A model generated the notes under the pieces. That model ran no database searches. It was not told the origin of the DNA and saw only the letters and a program-made list of their open reading frames with translations. A stretch of DNA of 64,000 nt from Progne subis subis (Eukaryota > Chordata > Aves > Passeriformes > Hirundinidae): the NCBI GenBank assembly GCA_022316685.1, contig JAKJHU010000030.1, positions 18,064,893 to 18,128,892 on the forward strand, given 5' to 3'. Below, in pieces: positions 1 through 12,832 of this stretch. Made by a program: the position numbers and the translations under genes. Positions within the stretch are counted from its first letter, which is position 1. Each line of letters starts with the position of its first letter.

Positions 1-3000
1 CCTGTTACTCACCATCGGGAGGGTGAACCTGCATGCATTAAACACTGTTTATAATATTCAACGTGGAGGTGCCAGCAGACACTGTGGAGCCCTCATTTGA
101 TCCGTTTTAAATGGTAGGAATCAGGCATGGCACGAGGAGAGGTCGCTCGTGGCTTTGCTCGCAAGCACGTCTGCCCCATTGCTGCTCTCCCTGGCTGTGC
201 TATAGTCATTAACCACCACGGCTGCGGAATTCCAAACAAACCACACTGGAAGCAGCAACTGCAAATGAAATAATTAAAGTCAGCTCTGCTTTGCTGAATG
301 TTAATAGGCTAATGGTCCTACAGACACTTAACTACAGCCTGTAGCTTTTCTGTGTGTGAAGCAGTGAAAGCTTACTTAAATTCTGCAAATGTACTTCAAA
401 GGATCCAGCTAGAGACACTACGTGCTGCAGAGGGAAAAAACAAAAAAGTTCCTTTTTCGCAAGTCTCAGAGTGATGAAATCTCGATTGCAGGGGAAGGCA
501 GTCTTGAAATGCCTGAGAAATAACACACTGCATTGATATTCTGTCAGAGTTTTTCACTGCTGAAGATAGAGAAGTAAAACAAATAAATCCTGTCACTAAG
601 GAGCGAGCTGAACTCAATACAGTGCACAGTGTTTGCAAGGTCAACTCCCTGCTCTCTATAGGCAGGTCTGTTTATAACTGCTGTGTTCAAAACCAAAGCC
701 CACTGTTGATCCCCATGTGCTGACAGCAGTTACTCTCACACTGAAGCCAAAATAATAAATCTCACCAGGCATTCTTCAAAAGGAGACACAGATCCTTCAG
801 GGTTAACTGCATAGGGGAGGAGAGCAATGTCAGAATGGAGTCAAACTTTAAAACACACTCTGGAAAAGCTTTGAAGATTGCTTGGGCTCTGGGAGGGGAA
901 GAGACCAGAAGTCACATTGATTTTTCCATCACTCTCCTCTTTACAAACAATATTCATTTGTCTAGTTGTAAATTCACATTTCCTGTATGTTTCACCTCTA
1001 TTATTCTGTGCCTGAACTTGAGGAATCCCTTTTCCATAATTTTTTAACTTCTTTCTTCCCCTTTCAAGTTACATGAAGGGGGCACAATTGAAGTGATGTG
1101 CTGCCAAGAATGAGTGGATCCTCTATCGTCTTTGCACAGTTCTCACACCCACAGAGCATGTCCACTCAGTGAATACACAGGTCAAAACACGTGTGCAGAT
1201 CTTTTCACCTGAACACACACACACACACTCATTACCTTCCTCATCATCCTGAAAGAGGCTGAATGAAGTTTTCCCCTCCTCAGGTATGTCCATTCCATGG
1301 GAAGGGGACACAGCAATGGATTTTAGGGTCCCCAGTGATTCAAGAAGGCAGCCAATCCTTCTGCTAGGACACTAGTAAGCAGGTTATAGGTATCAGCCTC
1401 GAGCCCTGAACCCTCCTATATGCATTTCCAAATCAAAGAGAGAATAAATGATGGAGGCAGAGAGCAGATGTTTAGGCTGTGGCTGCTTATAGCTTGAAAG
1501 AGAGAAAGACACTTCCCTCTGTTGATATCGATAAGGCCAAGTAGCTTCATTCTCTTATTTGAGGGAAAATAAAACCTGATTTGAAATGCTACCCCTGCCT
1601 TGATGTGGTATCCACAGGTCTGCTGAGGAGCAGTCATGACCAGCCAGCTGCAACACATTAACTGGAAAGGACAAAATGGGTAAAACTATCAACTTGTGCT
1701 GTACAGAAGAACTCAGTGTACATCTCACCACTCTTCCTGTCTCATTAAATTAAACTAAATCAAATCATATCCGAGATTTAGATGGTAGAAATGTGCACAA
1801 CAGGGATCTATCTGGGCTTTCAATTCTGCATGAAGTGTGAGTAAGAGAAATTTGCTTTTGCAGCTCAGTTTCATTGATGTGCAAGCTAGTATTCATGTCA
1901 GGTTTTCTTTAAAGGATACTTGAATGGCTCTATTTTTAGATTTTACTGTGATGTTATTTCATCAGCTACTGCATGCATAATGCATCATCAGCAACAAAAA
2001 TTTTAATCATAGCATAAATCAGCCAAAAGATGATACAAGAAATCAAAGCCCAAATTGCTTTGCTTGGGGACTTGAGTAAATGGATTTTGATTTTTAATTT
2101 CTAAATTCAGAGAGGCTCGGGGGCATGCTCCCCAGATGTGTAGCTGATTGGTGAATGTGTTTTACAAGGCTATTCAGGTGCAATCCCAAAACCTGAAACA
2201 TCATATTTCAATCTGAAAGCAGCTTTTACAGGATTTCTTTAAGAGAATTTGAGACCATGATTTGGGTCTCTCATCTAAATAATTCAGTTAAAGTGCAGTT
2301 CCTGACTGATGTCCGAAAACCACATGCTGATCATTCACAAATTCCAAACTGAAGAAGAAGAATCTGCAAAGTAATTTCAGTGTAGTCCCCCAATACCCAG
2401 CAAGGAAACCCTTCACAGGCACAGAAGGCTAAAATGCTCCAGTTTAATTTCCAACAGAAAATAAAGAGTAATTATCTGGGGCTGTGGCCTGTTAGTTATA
2501 TGTTAAGGACATAGAATTCAAATCAGACTCCTGACAGAACAGCACAGAGACCTGGTTTTCAGCTGGGAAAGCTTTTTATCCATTGTTGCTGGTTTTGTTA
2601 TGGACAATTCATTTAATCTAGCTCAACAGCTTTAAAAAGTGGTCAAATATGTTATTTGTGGGATCAGATTTGCAGGGCAGGGGACATTCCTTTTCCTTGC
2701 AGATAACATGGATGTGAGACCACCAGCCATTCCCACTAGGAGAGATCCAGGTGTTTGTGCAAGCAGGTGTCTCCTTGTTCCACCCTCTCAGAGAAGTGAT
2801 GCAGGAACAGCTCAGGGCATGCTCTGCACAGGGACAGCCTGGGCTTGAAGGGATTAAGGCACCTCTTGCTCCCTGAACCACTGTCCTAGGTGAAATGGAT
2901 GAGCCAGATCTAAGGAGAAGGGAAGCAGATGAATGTCTCCATCTCAGAGGGACAAACCCCAAAGTATTGTTTAATTGGAGGGCCATACCTGTGACAACAG

Positions 3001-6000
3001 GAATATTTTTCCTGACATCTGTGATTCTTCTTAGCAGTATTTTATATTTTGTGGGGAAAAATCTTTCTCTTCCACACCTCTGCAATCTGGAAGAGCCTTT
3101 TGCAATTCTCTGTTTCATGGTTCTATCACATTTATCCTCAAGTTATCTCTTTCCTTTGATTAGGCCTTTTATTTCACTTTCCCTTGGGTTATCCACCTCT
3201 GTTTCCATAGTACTTAATTGAGCAGCTGAATATTCATTATTAGTCCCTGGAGTCACATAAAGATCTCCATGGGTAGATAAAACCCTCCTTGGTTGTGTTT
3301 TGGTTAGATTAGAGCCAGAATACTAAATGTAACTTAGTATGCAATATCTCCCCTTAGTTTAGAAAGAATCGGAGAGGGAATATTTATCCTTTCATAAGGG
3401 AGAAGAGAGAAGGAAGGATATTTGGGAACTAAAAGTGAAGGAGGGAGGAGGAAAAAAGCAGACAGGCAGTAATCATGAAGGGGAAAGATTACAGTCCAGC
3501 CACCATGATGTGAAATTCCCCTCTGTCCTGAAATCATTGTGTACTGAGGGTATTTCATCACTGCTTGGTAATGGAATCAGAACAAACAGACTTTCAAAGT
3601 GGCAGGAATAAAAAATTCAGTCAACTAACTTTTTATTCAGTCAAGCAAACCTGCCAGATACAAGCTCCCTTTGCAAGCAGAGGTCTAACAGTGCCAGCAG
3701 TGCTTCAGATGGTCCAGTCATTAAAGGGAGAGAAGATCATAGGTGAACTTTGATATATTGCTTCACTAGTTATAGGCATGGTTTCATTCCCTGGTGACCC
3801 CAGCTCCATCAGGGCTGCAGCAAGGGAAGGCTGTGGGCAGGCTGCTACCCGGTCTGCTTTGAGCCCTGCTCCAGCAGGCTGATTCCCCTGCCTGGGGAGG
3901 GAGGCAGCAGGGACAGTGGCATTCCCAGGGGCGCTTCAGGGCATCACACTGTGTCAGGGTATTGGTTGGCTCACCCTTGATGAATGCCCCCTCTGATACT
4001 GCAGCTTATAAGCTGAACAAACAGATCAGAAAAATATGGCAGTTTGGAAGAACAAATCAATATCTTTCTCTTCTTAATAAAATGATCTACACGACAGAAG
4101 TATTTGAACAGTTTTGGATTTGTTAGGCAAATCCTATGTTTGGCTAGTAAATACACCTAATATAGTCATTTAGCACTATTTCAGTTCGACCTTTTTATAC
4201 TTTGCACTATGTTCAGTGCATACGTTCTGAAACATTCTGAAACATTCTCCAGTGACTGTGGTCAGGACACCGATCTAGATCTATGTCCAGGGATATAATG
4301 AGTATTTAAAAGTGTGAGCAGGAGAGACGAAAGGCTCTAGCCTGTCTAGGAAGGTAGAAGGACATACTCCTGAGTGGGATACAGATGGATTCCTCAAGCA
4401 ACAGGTGAAAATTAACCTGATGTTGCTCTCCACTCTGCATTGCTGTTGCAGTTACATCACTGCAATCTTCTGATATTTTGGCCAGGACGTCTGCCTCAGC
4501 ACAGGCGTTTATCCACCAAGGACCTGTGCAGCCAACCAGTGTGTTACATATGCTACATTCTGTTAAATTTGCCATGAGGATTTGCCAGCAGTTTCTTGCA
4601 TTTGCACACATGAGTTCCCTCAGTGAAACTCTGTGCTGACAAGGGCAAGACACACAGCATTTACATCCTGGGAGGCAATGATGAGATGTATCTCCATGAT
4701 CATCCCTTTCCACATACCCAAAGCAACTTCCAGCACTCCAAAGTTGCCTGTAATGCTGCAAAAAAAATGAAAGTCCAGGACATATTGTAATTTTAAAAAC
4801 AAAAGCAGATTTGCATTATAGAAGTCATATAAATTGCAAAGCAGTACCTTATGGATGATGTTCTGTCTGATTGACGCTTTGCTGTTTCAGGGAGTTTTCA
4901 ACAACAATGTATTTTAATGAGTCCTTGTAACGACTTGAAACCAAGTCAGAAAGAGAAACTTTCTGTAAAAGGCTACTTTTAATTTGGCACATGTGGTATT
5001 ATTCAGAAAGTATCAAATATCTGTTACTCATGTAACAATTCTTTACAAACCTAACACAAACTTTTTCCTCGGTAACTGCTGTGTTAATGGAAAATCTAAA
5101 CCCTGGCCCATAATAAACATTGTTATTCTTATATTTTGAATTGAAATGGGAAATAATTTTCCCACAGATTCTTTAGCTTGTATGTTTATAGTCCTTCTTT
5201 CAAAACAAAATTAAATCTACTAAATATCCAGAACAAATTTCCTAAAGGTTAACAGTTCCCACAGGCTGATGCATTTTGGCTTAAACACTTTTCCTTCATT
5301 TTATAGTTGATTATACTTTGGCTGGTCTCAATGTGAAGCTCACATGTTAAGGAAGCAAACAGTAAAAGGACAAAACCCACAAGTCCTGAAACATGGAATT
5401 ACAGCTATCAAATCTCTGCATGAGTTACAATTAGCTCAATTTTTCAACCACACGAAAATTAGTAAAGGATATGTTCAACTACTACACATAACTAGTTATA
5501 CCTGAATGTACTGAGGGAATGTAACATATAGCAACTGCTGATGTATTGTTAAAAATAAAATTTAAAATAAAATAAAATAAGATAAAGATACAAGATAAAG
5601 GAAAGACACAAAATCCTCCAAATATTTTGGACAGAAAAGGAGGGTTCTGTCACATTGTCTGATCATGCAGAAGGACCAGATGTATATTTATTTGTTCATG
5701 ATAAACACACAAACACGCAGTGCTCAGTGCTGGTGCTTCCAAAGGCAGCACTGTGGAACTGGATCAGACCTTCTGGGGAGAAGGAAAGTGGAAAAAGAGC
5801 AACCTGCAGCTCTGACAGAATTTGCAAACTTTCTGAACCATAAGATATGGTGCTTCATGTCTGCCATGGGAGAAGGTCAGGAGAGTGTGGAAAATTTTAG
5901 CAAAGGGACAGAAACTCAAGCTCCAGTGAGTTCTCATCATTAAAAGCAGTGCAATAACCAACTAATTAGCTAAATGTAAAAGTTCAAGTCACAACGTGCC

Positions 6001-6635
6001 AGTCATGTTCCAGTTTGAATAATTCCAGTCTGCACAGTTGAAACACCTTGCCTGGTTAAGTGGACGTGATCTGAGGGCCACCCATTCCTCAGCCTTCTTT
6101 AGCACACTTGTTTTCCAGGTTTCTTCTTGTTTCCATCTCTTTGTTTTGAATTTCTTTCCCCACACATGGGTTAGCTTGAGTCTTTTTCCATGCTGAGCTG
6201 AGTTTTGTTATTTTCAGCTCGGCTCTGAATGAGTTAGATGATGCTCATGCTGCAAAGCATTGCCAATCTTGTCATACCGTCTGTTTCAAAAACTAAGAAG
6301 AAGCTGAATCCCTTAATGGGATGAAATAACTGTACTTTGCTCTGGGAGTTTTCTTCATGGGTTCTGTTTTTGTTCACTTGTTGATAGCTCTGTCCTTTAT
6401 GTCCCTGTAATTTAAATACCATTATGATTTCTACCATTAAGCCTCCCTGAAAGCTTAATTTTGCCTGAGACTACTGATGCTCTATAAAATCAATTTATTT
6501 TGCACTTTGAAGCAGAGAAGTCTTCACAGGTATTTCTAAAATAATTTTATAATTCCTCTTTAAAAATGATTGTGATTTTTGCTTGATCTGAACCTTACTT
6601 GTGTTCTTTTGTGAATCTTATTGTTTCTGCCTCAG
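1..6635. other. Gene-free unique DNA
   Basis: I see no coding gene, RNA gene or recognisable repeat family here. The open frames are short, on both strands and lack protein-like composition. Small low-complexity items are an (AC)8 run at 1213-1228 and a 10-bp tandem duplication (unit cattctgaaa) near 4226-4250. The stretch could be intergenic or deep intronic. Confidence 0.6.
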
Positions 6636-6728
6636 ATCTGCAGGATTTCAGAAGGGCCAGTGAGATTGTGCTCCTCTACCTCTATGGCAAACAAAGGAAA
6701 ACCAACCCGGAAAAAGTCCAAGAGGAAG
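6636..6728 (+). other. Candidate isolated exon (unidentified)
   Basis: A pyrimidine-rich acceptor (ttgtttctgcctcag) ends at 6635 and a plausible donor (GAAG/GTACAA) follows 6728. The 93 bases between are open in two frames and form a multiple of three. One frame contains an ATG at 6684 followed by a lysine/arginine-rich stretch that resembles a nuclear localisation signal. I do not recognise the protein and see no neighbouring exon, so this may be a chance splice-like pair. Confidence 0.2.
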
Positions 6729-9700
6729 GTACAACTACAGGAGTGAGGAAACATTGTTACTCTTCTGTGAACATTTGAGCATAAGTTTGTTACACACCAG
6801 TTGCATTCCATCCTCCTGCACCTCTCAGCAAACTAGCACTAAAGGTGAATGCATAGGTCTGCAAAAACCGGACATGATGAGGAGATATATATATATATAT
6901 ATATTGCAAAGTCATTGAGCATGTATAAGAAAATTAAAAGCTATACTTTCTCCTAATACAGCTATGTATGTATGAGTGAGTGTTGTTGTTGTTGTTTTGA
7001 TTTTGGTTTTTGGGGTTTTTCTCTCCTCAAAATTATCTCCTTAATTTCAGTGTTTTCTAATGATTGATGAGACCTGGTTCCTCCAGAGGATGGCATTTTG
7101 GGACATGTGTCCCATTTCCTTGCCTGAGGGACAAGGAACAGAGCAGAACTGGCAGAATCTCATTACATGGGCATTTCAGCAAGGGGACCACCACGAAATT
7201 TTCAAGTCCATAAATAAGCAGGAGACTGACTGAAGAAGATTACAGCAGTGGCAGGGGATTTGAGAGGAGCTGAACACTTCGACACTTGTTTGAATCTCAC
7301 AGAGCAGCTGTTGACAGATTTCTCTGTTTCAAGTCCTGCTGCAAGCTGCTATTGATGGGGAGAATCACAGGTCTTGTATTCCTTTTTCTCTGCTAACCAG
7401 GTTTATCTTCAGCACTTTAAGCTTTCTTCCTTCAATTGAAATTTCTCTCCTGCTGGACTTGCTAGAGCTGTTCCAGGAAAATAAAAGACAGTTGTTGTGG
7501 TGCTAGTGGGCACAAGTAAATGCTCACAGATTTGGCTCTACACAAAATGAAGGCTGAAGAAGGAAAGACTTTATTGTTTACAAAGACCTCGCTTTATAGG
7601 TTTTGGAGAATGACACAGGATTGGAGAACAAGGCTACCACCTCTCCATCCTACTGGCCAGGTTAGAAGTCCATCAGTTGATTATCATCAGAAAGACATAT
7701 GGAAAAACAAGATGTTTACATCAGGAAACTGTGGGAAAATTTAGTCAGAACTGTAAACATCTCACAGCTCATATAATATGGCAACAAGTTGTAACTTGAG
7801 TGTTGAAGGCATGAAGCACAGCACAAAGCGCAGCTAGAAATAAGTGAGTAGTAGGGGTCTGTGGTGTCTCTCAAGCACAAAAATCATCTGCAGTTACTGG
7901 CCCAGCAAAGCACCCAGGTGAGTAGTGCCTCAGCCCATCACCTTTGGACAGATGTGAGTTTCCCTCTTCCCTGTAGCTGGGCAGTGGAAGAAAAATCACC
8001 AAATAATTCATACTTCCCTCCTATCTCTTTGCTTCATGAAAACAAAACACAGGTTATAAAGTCATGGGAATGGATCCATTTTACAGGAGACAAACATATG
8101 TGGAGTTAGAATGGCAAGATTTATGGTATCATCTTCCTTTGTAAAGCTGTTATTGTTTCAAAGTGTAAGGTGCAAAAGCCAGGGTTTGAAAATAATGTCT
8201 ATTAGGAAGGATTAGACTACAGCTTCAACTTGAGAAATGATTTTTCAGATTGGATCATTTTTTATAAAATGCTCATCCTTCCTCCATCTGATTTCATTTC
8301 CTAAGTCCTGAAGTTTTCCTTTTTGTAGGCAAACTTCTTGTTTCTGTGGGATTTTTGATTGCATAAGGATAGCAGATGTTCACAAGATTGAGTTATTTTT
8401 AATTTTTTAGAATCTCCAAAATTCATTATTTATAAACATTTTTTAGAAACTTTCAAGTTTGTTGTCACTAATTTAATGCATCTCTTCTTCCCAAATCCTT
8501 TTGATAATGCATTAGTATGCAGCTCAGTTCAATCAATAATGAAGTTTCATTTTTTCCTTCTAATTAGTCATCATATTTTTAATAGCCTGTAAAATAAAAA
8601 TGATAAATTATTTATTTTTCTGAGCCCACAACCAAAAGTTTGGTACATATACTCTAAACCATTCTTTTCCTCTAAAGTGTGAATCAGTCTGTGGCATTTT
8701 AGTATGTTATCTGCACAAGACTGGATTGTGACAGACAACAAGCAAAAAATTTTGACATCCTACAGTCGTATGTCTTGTTAGCAGAATCAAATTATGGTTA
8801 TATCATTATACAATACCATTCATGCTACCTAAAAGCACCTATTTACCTCTTCCCACAGCATGCTCTGTAATAAGAGAAAATCTTATTTTTTTCTCTTTCA
8901 TGAAAGCCAGCATGGAGTTCAGTGTTCTAAAAAATTATTGCCACTAGGACTTTCTCAGAAAAATAATGCTATTATTAGGATCTAGTTAGCGAGGAGGCTG
9001 AGTATTTAAGCATCCAGTCATCAAACTTCTGAGCTCGTGTTTCCTTGTGAAATAAATGAGCCGTATAGACAATCAGTTTTCTTCTGAATCTGCACATTTT
9101 GGATTATTTATACTGCCTCATCATTGAGGGTTTGGGGTTTTCTTGTTTTTTGGTTTTTGTTTGTTTGTTTGTTTGTTTTTAATTTCATTAATGACCACTA
9201 ACTAATTTGAAAGTGAGAGAAGAAACTGCCTAAAAATACTGATTTATACCAGTCAGTCTGCAATGATACCTGTTAACATAAGCTGCTAAAACAGAGCTAG
9301 TTCTTGACAATATTGCACAAAAATAGATAAAAGTTAAAAGATAGTCTCATGTAGTCTCTAGAAAGTTCTAATTTTTTCTAGGTTTATTTTTTTTTTATAT
9401 TTGTAGGTGTCTGAATTGCCATGGATCCATGTTGAGGGTTTTTTACTGTTTACATGCTAACAGGCTTTAATGTTGTCTAAGAAAACACTCCTCTTTATTC
9501 AGAGAATTTTTTATTCCTTTAATGTTTGTTAAGGAAAAGTCCAGCCCAAATTAAGGGCTTATACCAAAATAGTGACTTTCAAGGAAAAAATAATTTAAAA
9601 TTACAGCAAGTTAACATCATCAGGATGGCTGAATTATATGAAAAACACAGTTCCATACAAGGCTGTTACCCATATCACTTTTTTGATCTTAGCAGATCAA

Positions 9701-9814
9701 ATGTAAGAGGTTCCTTTCCCTGCTACATCTACCCCCTTGGCAAAGCAGCTAAATGTGCATCCTTACCTCTCAATAGAGGAAATGGCTCCGTTTCCCAGTC
9801 CTAGTTTAATTTAA
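6729..9814. other. Gene-free AT-rich DNA with small simple repeats
   Basis: No gene or transposon recognised. It holds an (AT)10 run at 6885-6904, a (GTT)n/T-rich patch around 6980-7020 and a (TTTG)n tract at 9156-9180. Open frames are short and AT-biased. Confidence 0.6.
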
Positions 9815-10374
9815 GATATGGTACTGCTTCAGCTGGGTTAAAGGTTACAGCTAGCATGGGGTTGGAGTTTTGTATTTGTGCTGGGAAACAACATTGATGA
9901 CACAGGGATGTTTTAGTTATCACTGAGCAGGGCTTACACAGAGTCAAGGCTTTTTCTGCTCCTCACAGAAACAAGGACAGAAGGAGATGGGAGGGGCCAC
10001 AGCCAGGACTGGTGACCCCAGCTGACCCCACAGGTATATTCCAGGTCATATGGTGCTGCATGTAAAGCTGGGGAAGAGGAAGGAAGGGGAGACATTCCGA
10101 GTGATGGTGTTTGCCTTCTCAAGTCACTGCTATGCACAACGGAGCCCTACTTTCCTACGGATAGCTGACCCCTGCCTGCCCGTGGGAAGCACTGAAAGAA
10201 TTCCTTGGTTCACTTTCCTTCTGTGCTCAGTTTTTTGCTTTACCTATTAAACTGTCTTTATCTCAACTCAGGAATCCTCTCACTCCCACTCTTCCAATTC
10301 TGTCCATCATCCAGCTGGGGGAGAGAGCTGGTGCCTGTGTGGGGCTTAATTGCTGGCCAGGGTTACACCACGGC
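9815..10374 (+). mobile_element. Old solo LTR, ERVL type
   Basis: The sequence follows the plan of the common avian ERVL LTR: a degraded start resembling 'ggttt-cagctggg', a mid-LTR block with a ccaggtcatatgg motif, a cctattaaactgtctttatctcaactc segment carrying the polyadenylation region near 10,245-10,270, and an end reading ggttacaccacggca. No internal retroviral sequence follows, so it is a solo LTR or fragment. Target-site duplications are not recognisable and divergence from my memory of the family is clear, so it is old. The family assignment is by eye only. Confidence 0.7.
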
Positions 10375-11214
10375 AGAGGTTATATGGCATGGACCTTGGC
10401 ATGTCTGGAGTACTCCTGGGATGCCAACATGCAAAGGTTTCTCACGGGCAGTTTGCCTAAGTGGACTGTTCTGTCTAGTCTGAGTGATGTAAGTGGTAAC
10501 ACCCTACAGGAGAGGCGCAAGCACATTGATCCTGTAGCCTTCAAGGAAGGCAGAATAATTGCACTTTTACAGATTCATAAAAGCAAAACACTGTGCTACT
10601 TGTCCCATTTTGTTGTTACACTTGTCAAGGGGGCGGGTGATGCCTTAGGAAGGCTGACCTGAAACAGGAGGAAGGAGGGAAACTGTAAGGATCACACTGC
10701 AGAAAGCAATCCCAACGAGAGGTGGTGCTGCACGTCCATTTTAGACTGAAGTTCTATTTCTGCTAAGTGTTGGTTAGGAGAGAGGGTGGGAGGCAAGTGC
10801 TATCTCCCTACAGCGTGGTTGTTACAATCAAACCATTTCTTTACAAGAGCAGTACAGTATTTATTTCCCCTATTGCAGCCAACAGAATTTATACCCACTC
10901 TCATTGAGAGATCTGTGCAGCATGAAGTGTGCATCAGCTGATTTTAGCTTGTACTTCACATCAGTTACAAATTCAAAATGACTTCTGAACCCTTCATTTC
11001 AATTACGGTGTTCCACAGCTCCAGCACACGTTTCTGCTGTCAGTGATGCAAATCTGAACCTCTGCTAATGAAATGTTACTCCATAAGCATCTTGGCATAA
11101 TTAATCATTATAGGCGGTTCTTCAACTACAAAACTTGAAGATAGAAGGTTGTATTTTAGACATTTAAGTCTCTTTATTACACAAGAAAAATGGAGGTTAT
11201 GCTTCAAAAATTGT
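10375..11214. other. Unassigned DNA between LTR and CR1
   Basis: No gene recognised. It is somewhat more GC-rich than its surroundings just after the LTR, so part could be decayed internal ERV sequence, but no retroviral motif is visible. Confidence 0.4.
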
Positions 11215-12832
11215 GGATCCCATAAGAAATGGTGTGCTGCTCCCTCACACTAACAACCAGGGAAGCCTCATTGGACAAGTGAACGTCAGGAGTAGCCTAG
11301 GCTGCAGTGACCATGAGATCATGGAGTTCAGTATCAGATGAGGGAAAAGCAAGGCAGCAAATAACATTGCAACCAGGGGCCTCAGGAGAGTTAGCCTACT
11401 GCTCAAGGTGGGCTCCTTCAAGAAATGGATCATGACTGAGGCTGAAGACCTCATAGCAAACTGAAAAACTTCTAGATCTGGATGAACTCCTTAAGGAACC
11501 TATTCTGAATTCACCTGATGTCACCTAGATCCATTTGGACATGAACCTCCCGGTGACTGACCCAATGCTTCTCACAGCCATGATGGCCTAGAATGGGCCA
11601 AATAGGAAAAGGTAAAAACTGGAAAACTGTCAAGGGTACGAAAGTGTTTGTGATTCCCAATGGGATGCTGAAGAGCAACAGGCAACTGGATATCACCAAA
11701 ATACTTTCAGAGAGAACTGGCTGATGTGGTTGCCAAGACACTCTTCATGAGATTTGAAAAGTCATGGCAGTCAGGTGAATGACTGGAGAAAGGGAAACAT
11801 CGTCCCCATCTTTAAAAATACAAAGGAGGTCCTTGGGAACTACCCACCTGTCAGCCTCACTTTTCTGCCTGGGAAGATCATGAGCAGATCCTCCTGGAAG
11901 CCATGCTAATGTATATGGAAAACAAGAAGATTTAGGACAGCCAGCACATTGTCACCATGGCTAAGTCCTGCCTGACCAACTCAGTAGCTTTCTATGATGG
12001 AATGACTACATCAGTGGACAAGGGAAGGGCTACAGATATCATTTACTGTAAAGGCTCTGACACAACAGACCCCCACCACTTCCGTCTCTCTAAATTGGAG
12101 AGAGATAGATTTGATGAGTGGACAGATTGAGCAGCCCTGCCAAGAAGGACTTGGGGGTACTAGTGGATGAGAGACTGGACATGACCCAGCCATGTGTAGT
12201 GGGAGCCCAGGAACCCAAACATATCCAGAGCACCATGGGCAGCAGGTGACGGAGGGGACTCAGCCCCTCTGTTCTGCTCTGCTCTGCTCTGCTCTGGAGA
12301 GACCCCACCTGCAGTGCTGTCTCCATCTCTGAGGACCCCAGCACAGGGCAGATTTCAGCCTGTTGGAGTGAATCCAGAGGAGGCTACCAAGACCATCAGG
12401 GGGCTGGAGCACCTCTCCTATGAGGAAAGGCTGAGAGAATTGGGATTTTTCAGTCTGGAAAAGAGAAGGCTTAGGGGTGATCCAATTGTGGCCTTCCAGT
12501 ACCCAAAGGGAGCCTACAAGAAATATGGACAGAGACTATTTACAAGAGCACATAGAGAAAGGACAAGGGGGAATGGGTTCACACTGAAGGAAAGTAGGTT
12601 TAGATTGGATATTAGGGAGAAAATATTTACTGTGAGGATAGTGAGACACCAGAACAGATTGTCCAGAGAAGTAATGGCTGTTCCATCCCTGGAAGAACTC
12701 AAGGCCAGGCTGGATCGCGAATTGAACAACCTGGTCTAGTGCAAAGTGTCCCCTACCCACAGCAGTGGAGCTGAAAGCAGATGATCTTTAAGTTTCCCTT
12801 CCGATCCAAACCTTTCAGTGATTCTATAATTT
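11215..12832 (+). mobile_element. Old CR1 LINE, 3' part of ORF2 plus 3' UTR
   Basis: CR1 elements are the main avian LINE retrotransposons. The segment carries decayed CR1 ORF2 text (phrases such as ctgcagtgaccatgagatcatgg and gactggagaaagggaaac), then the characteristic 3' portion with ggagcacctctcctatgaggaaaggctgagagaattggg-type sequence, and ends near 12,830 with the tail form ccaaacctttcagtgattctat. Stops and internal deletions are abundant. A 141-codon open frame at 12,314-12,739 is the remnant of the CR1 3' ORF2 region, not a host gene. A (TCTGC)n expansion sits at 12,273-12,296. Confidence 0.9.

Noticed and set aside
12314..12739. 141-codon ORF resembling a host gene
   Set aside because: It coincides with the CR1 LINE 3' region and shares its text with the other CR1 copies in the window.
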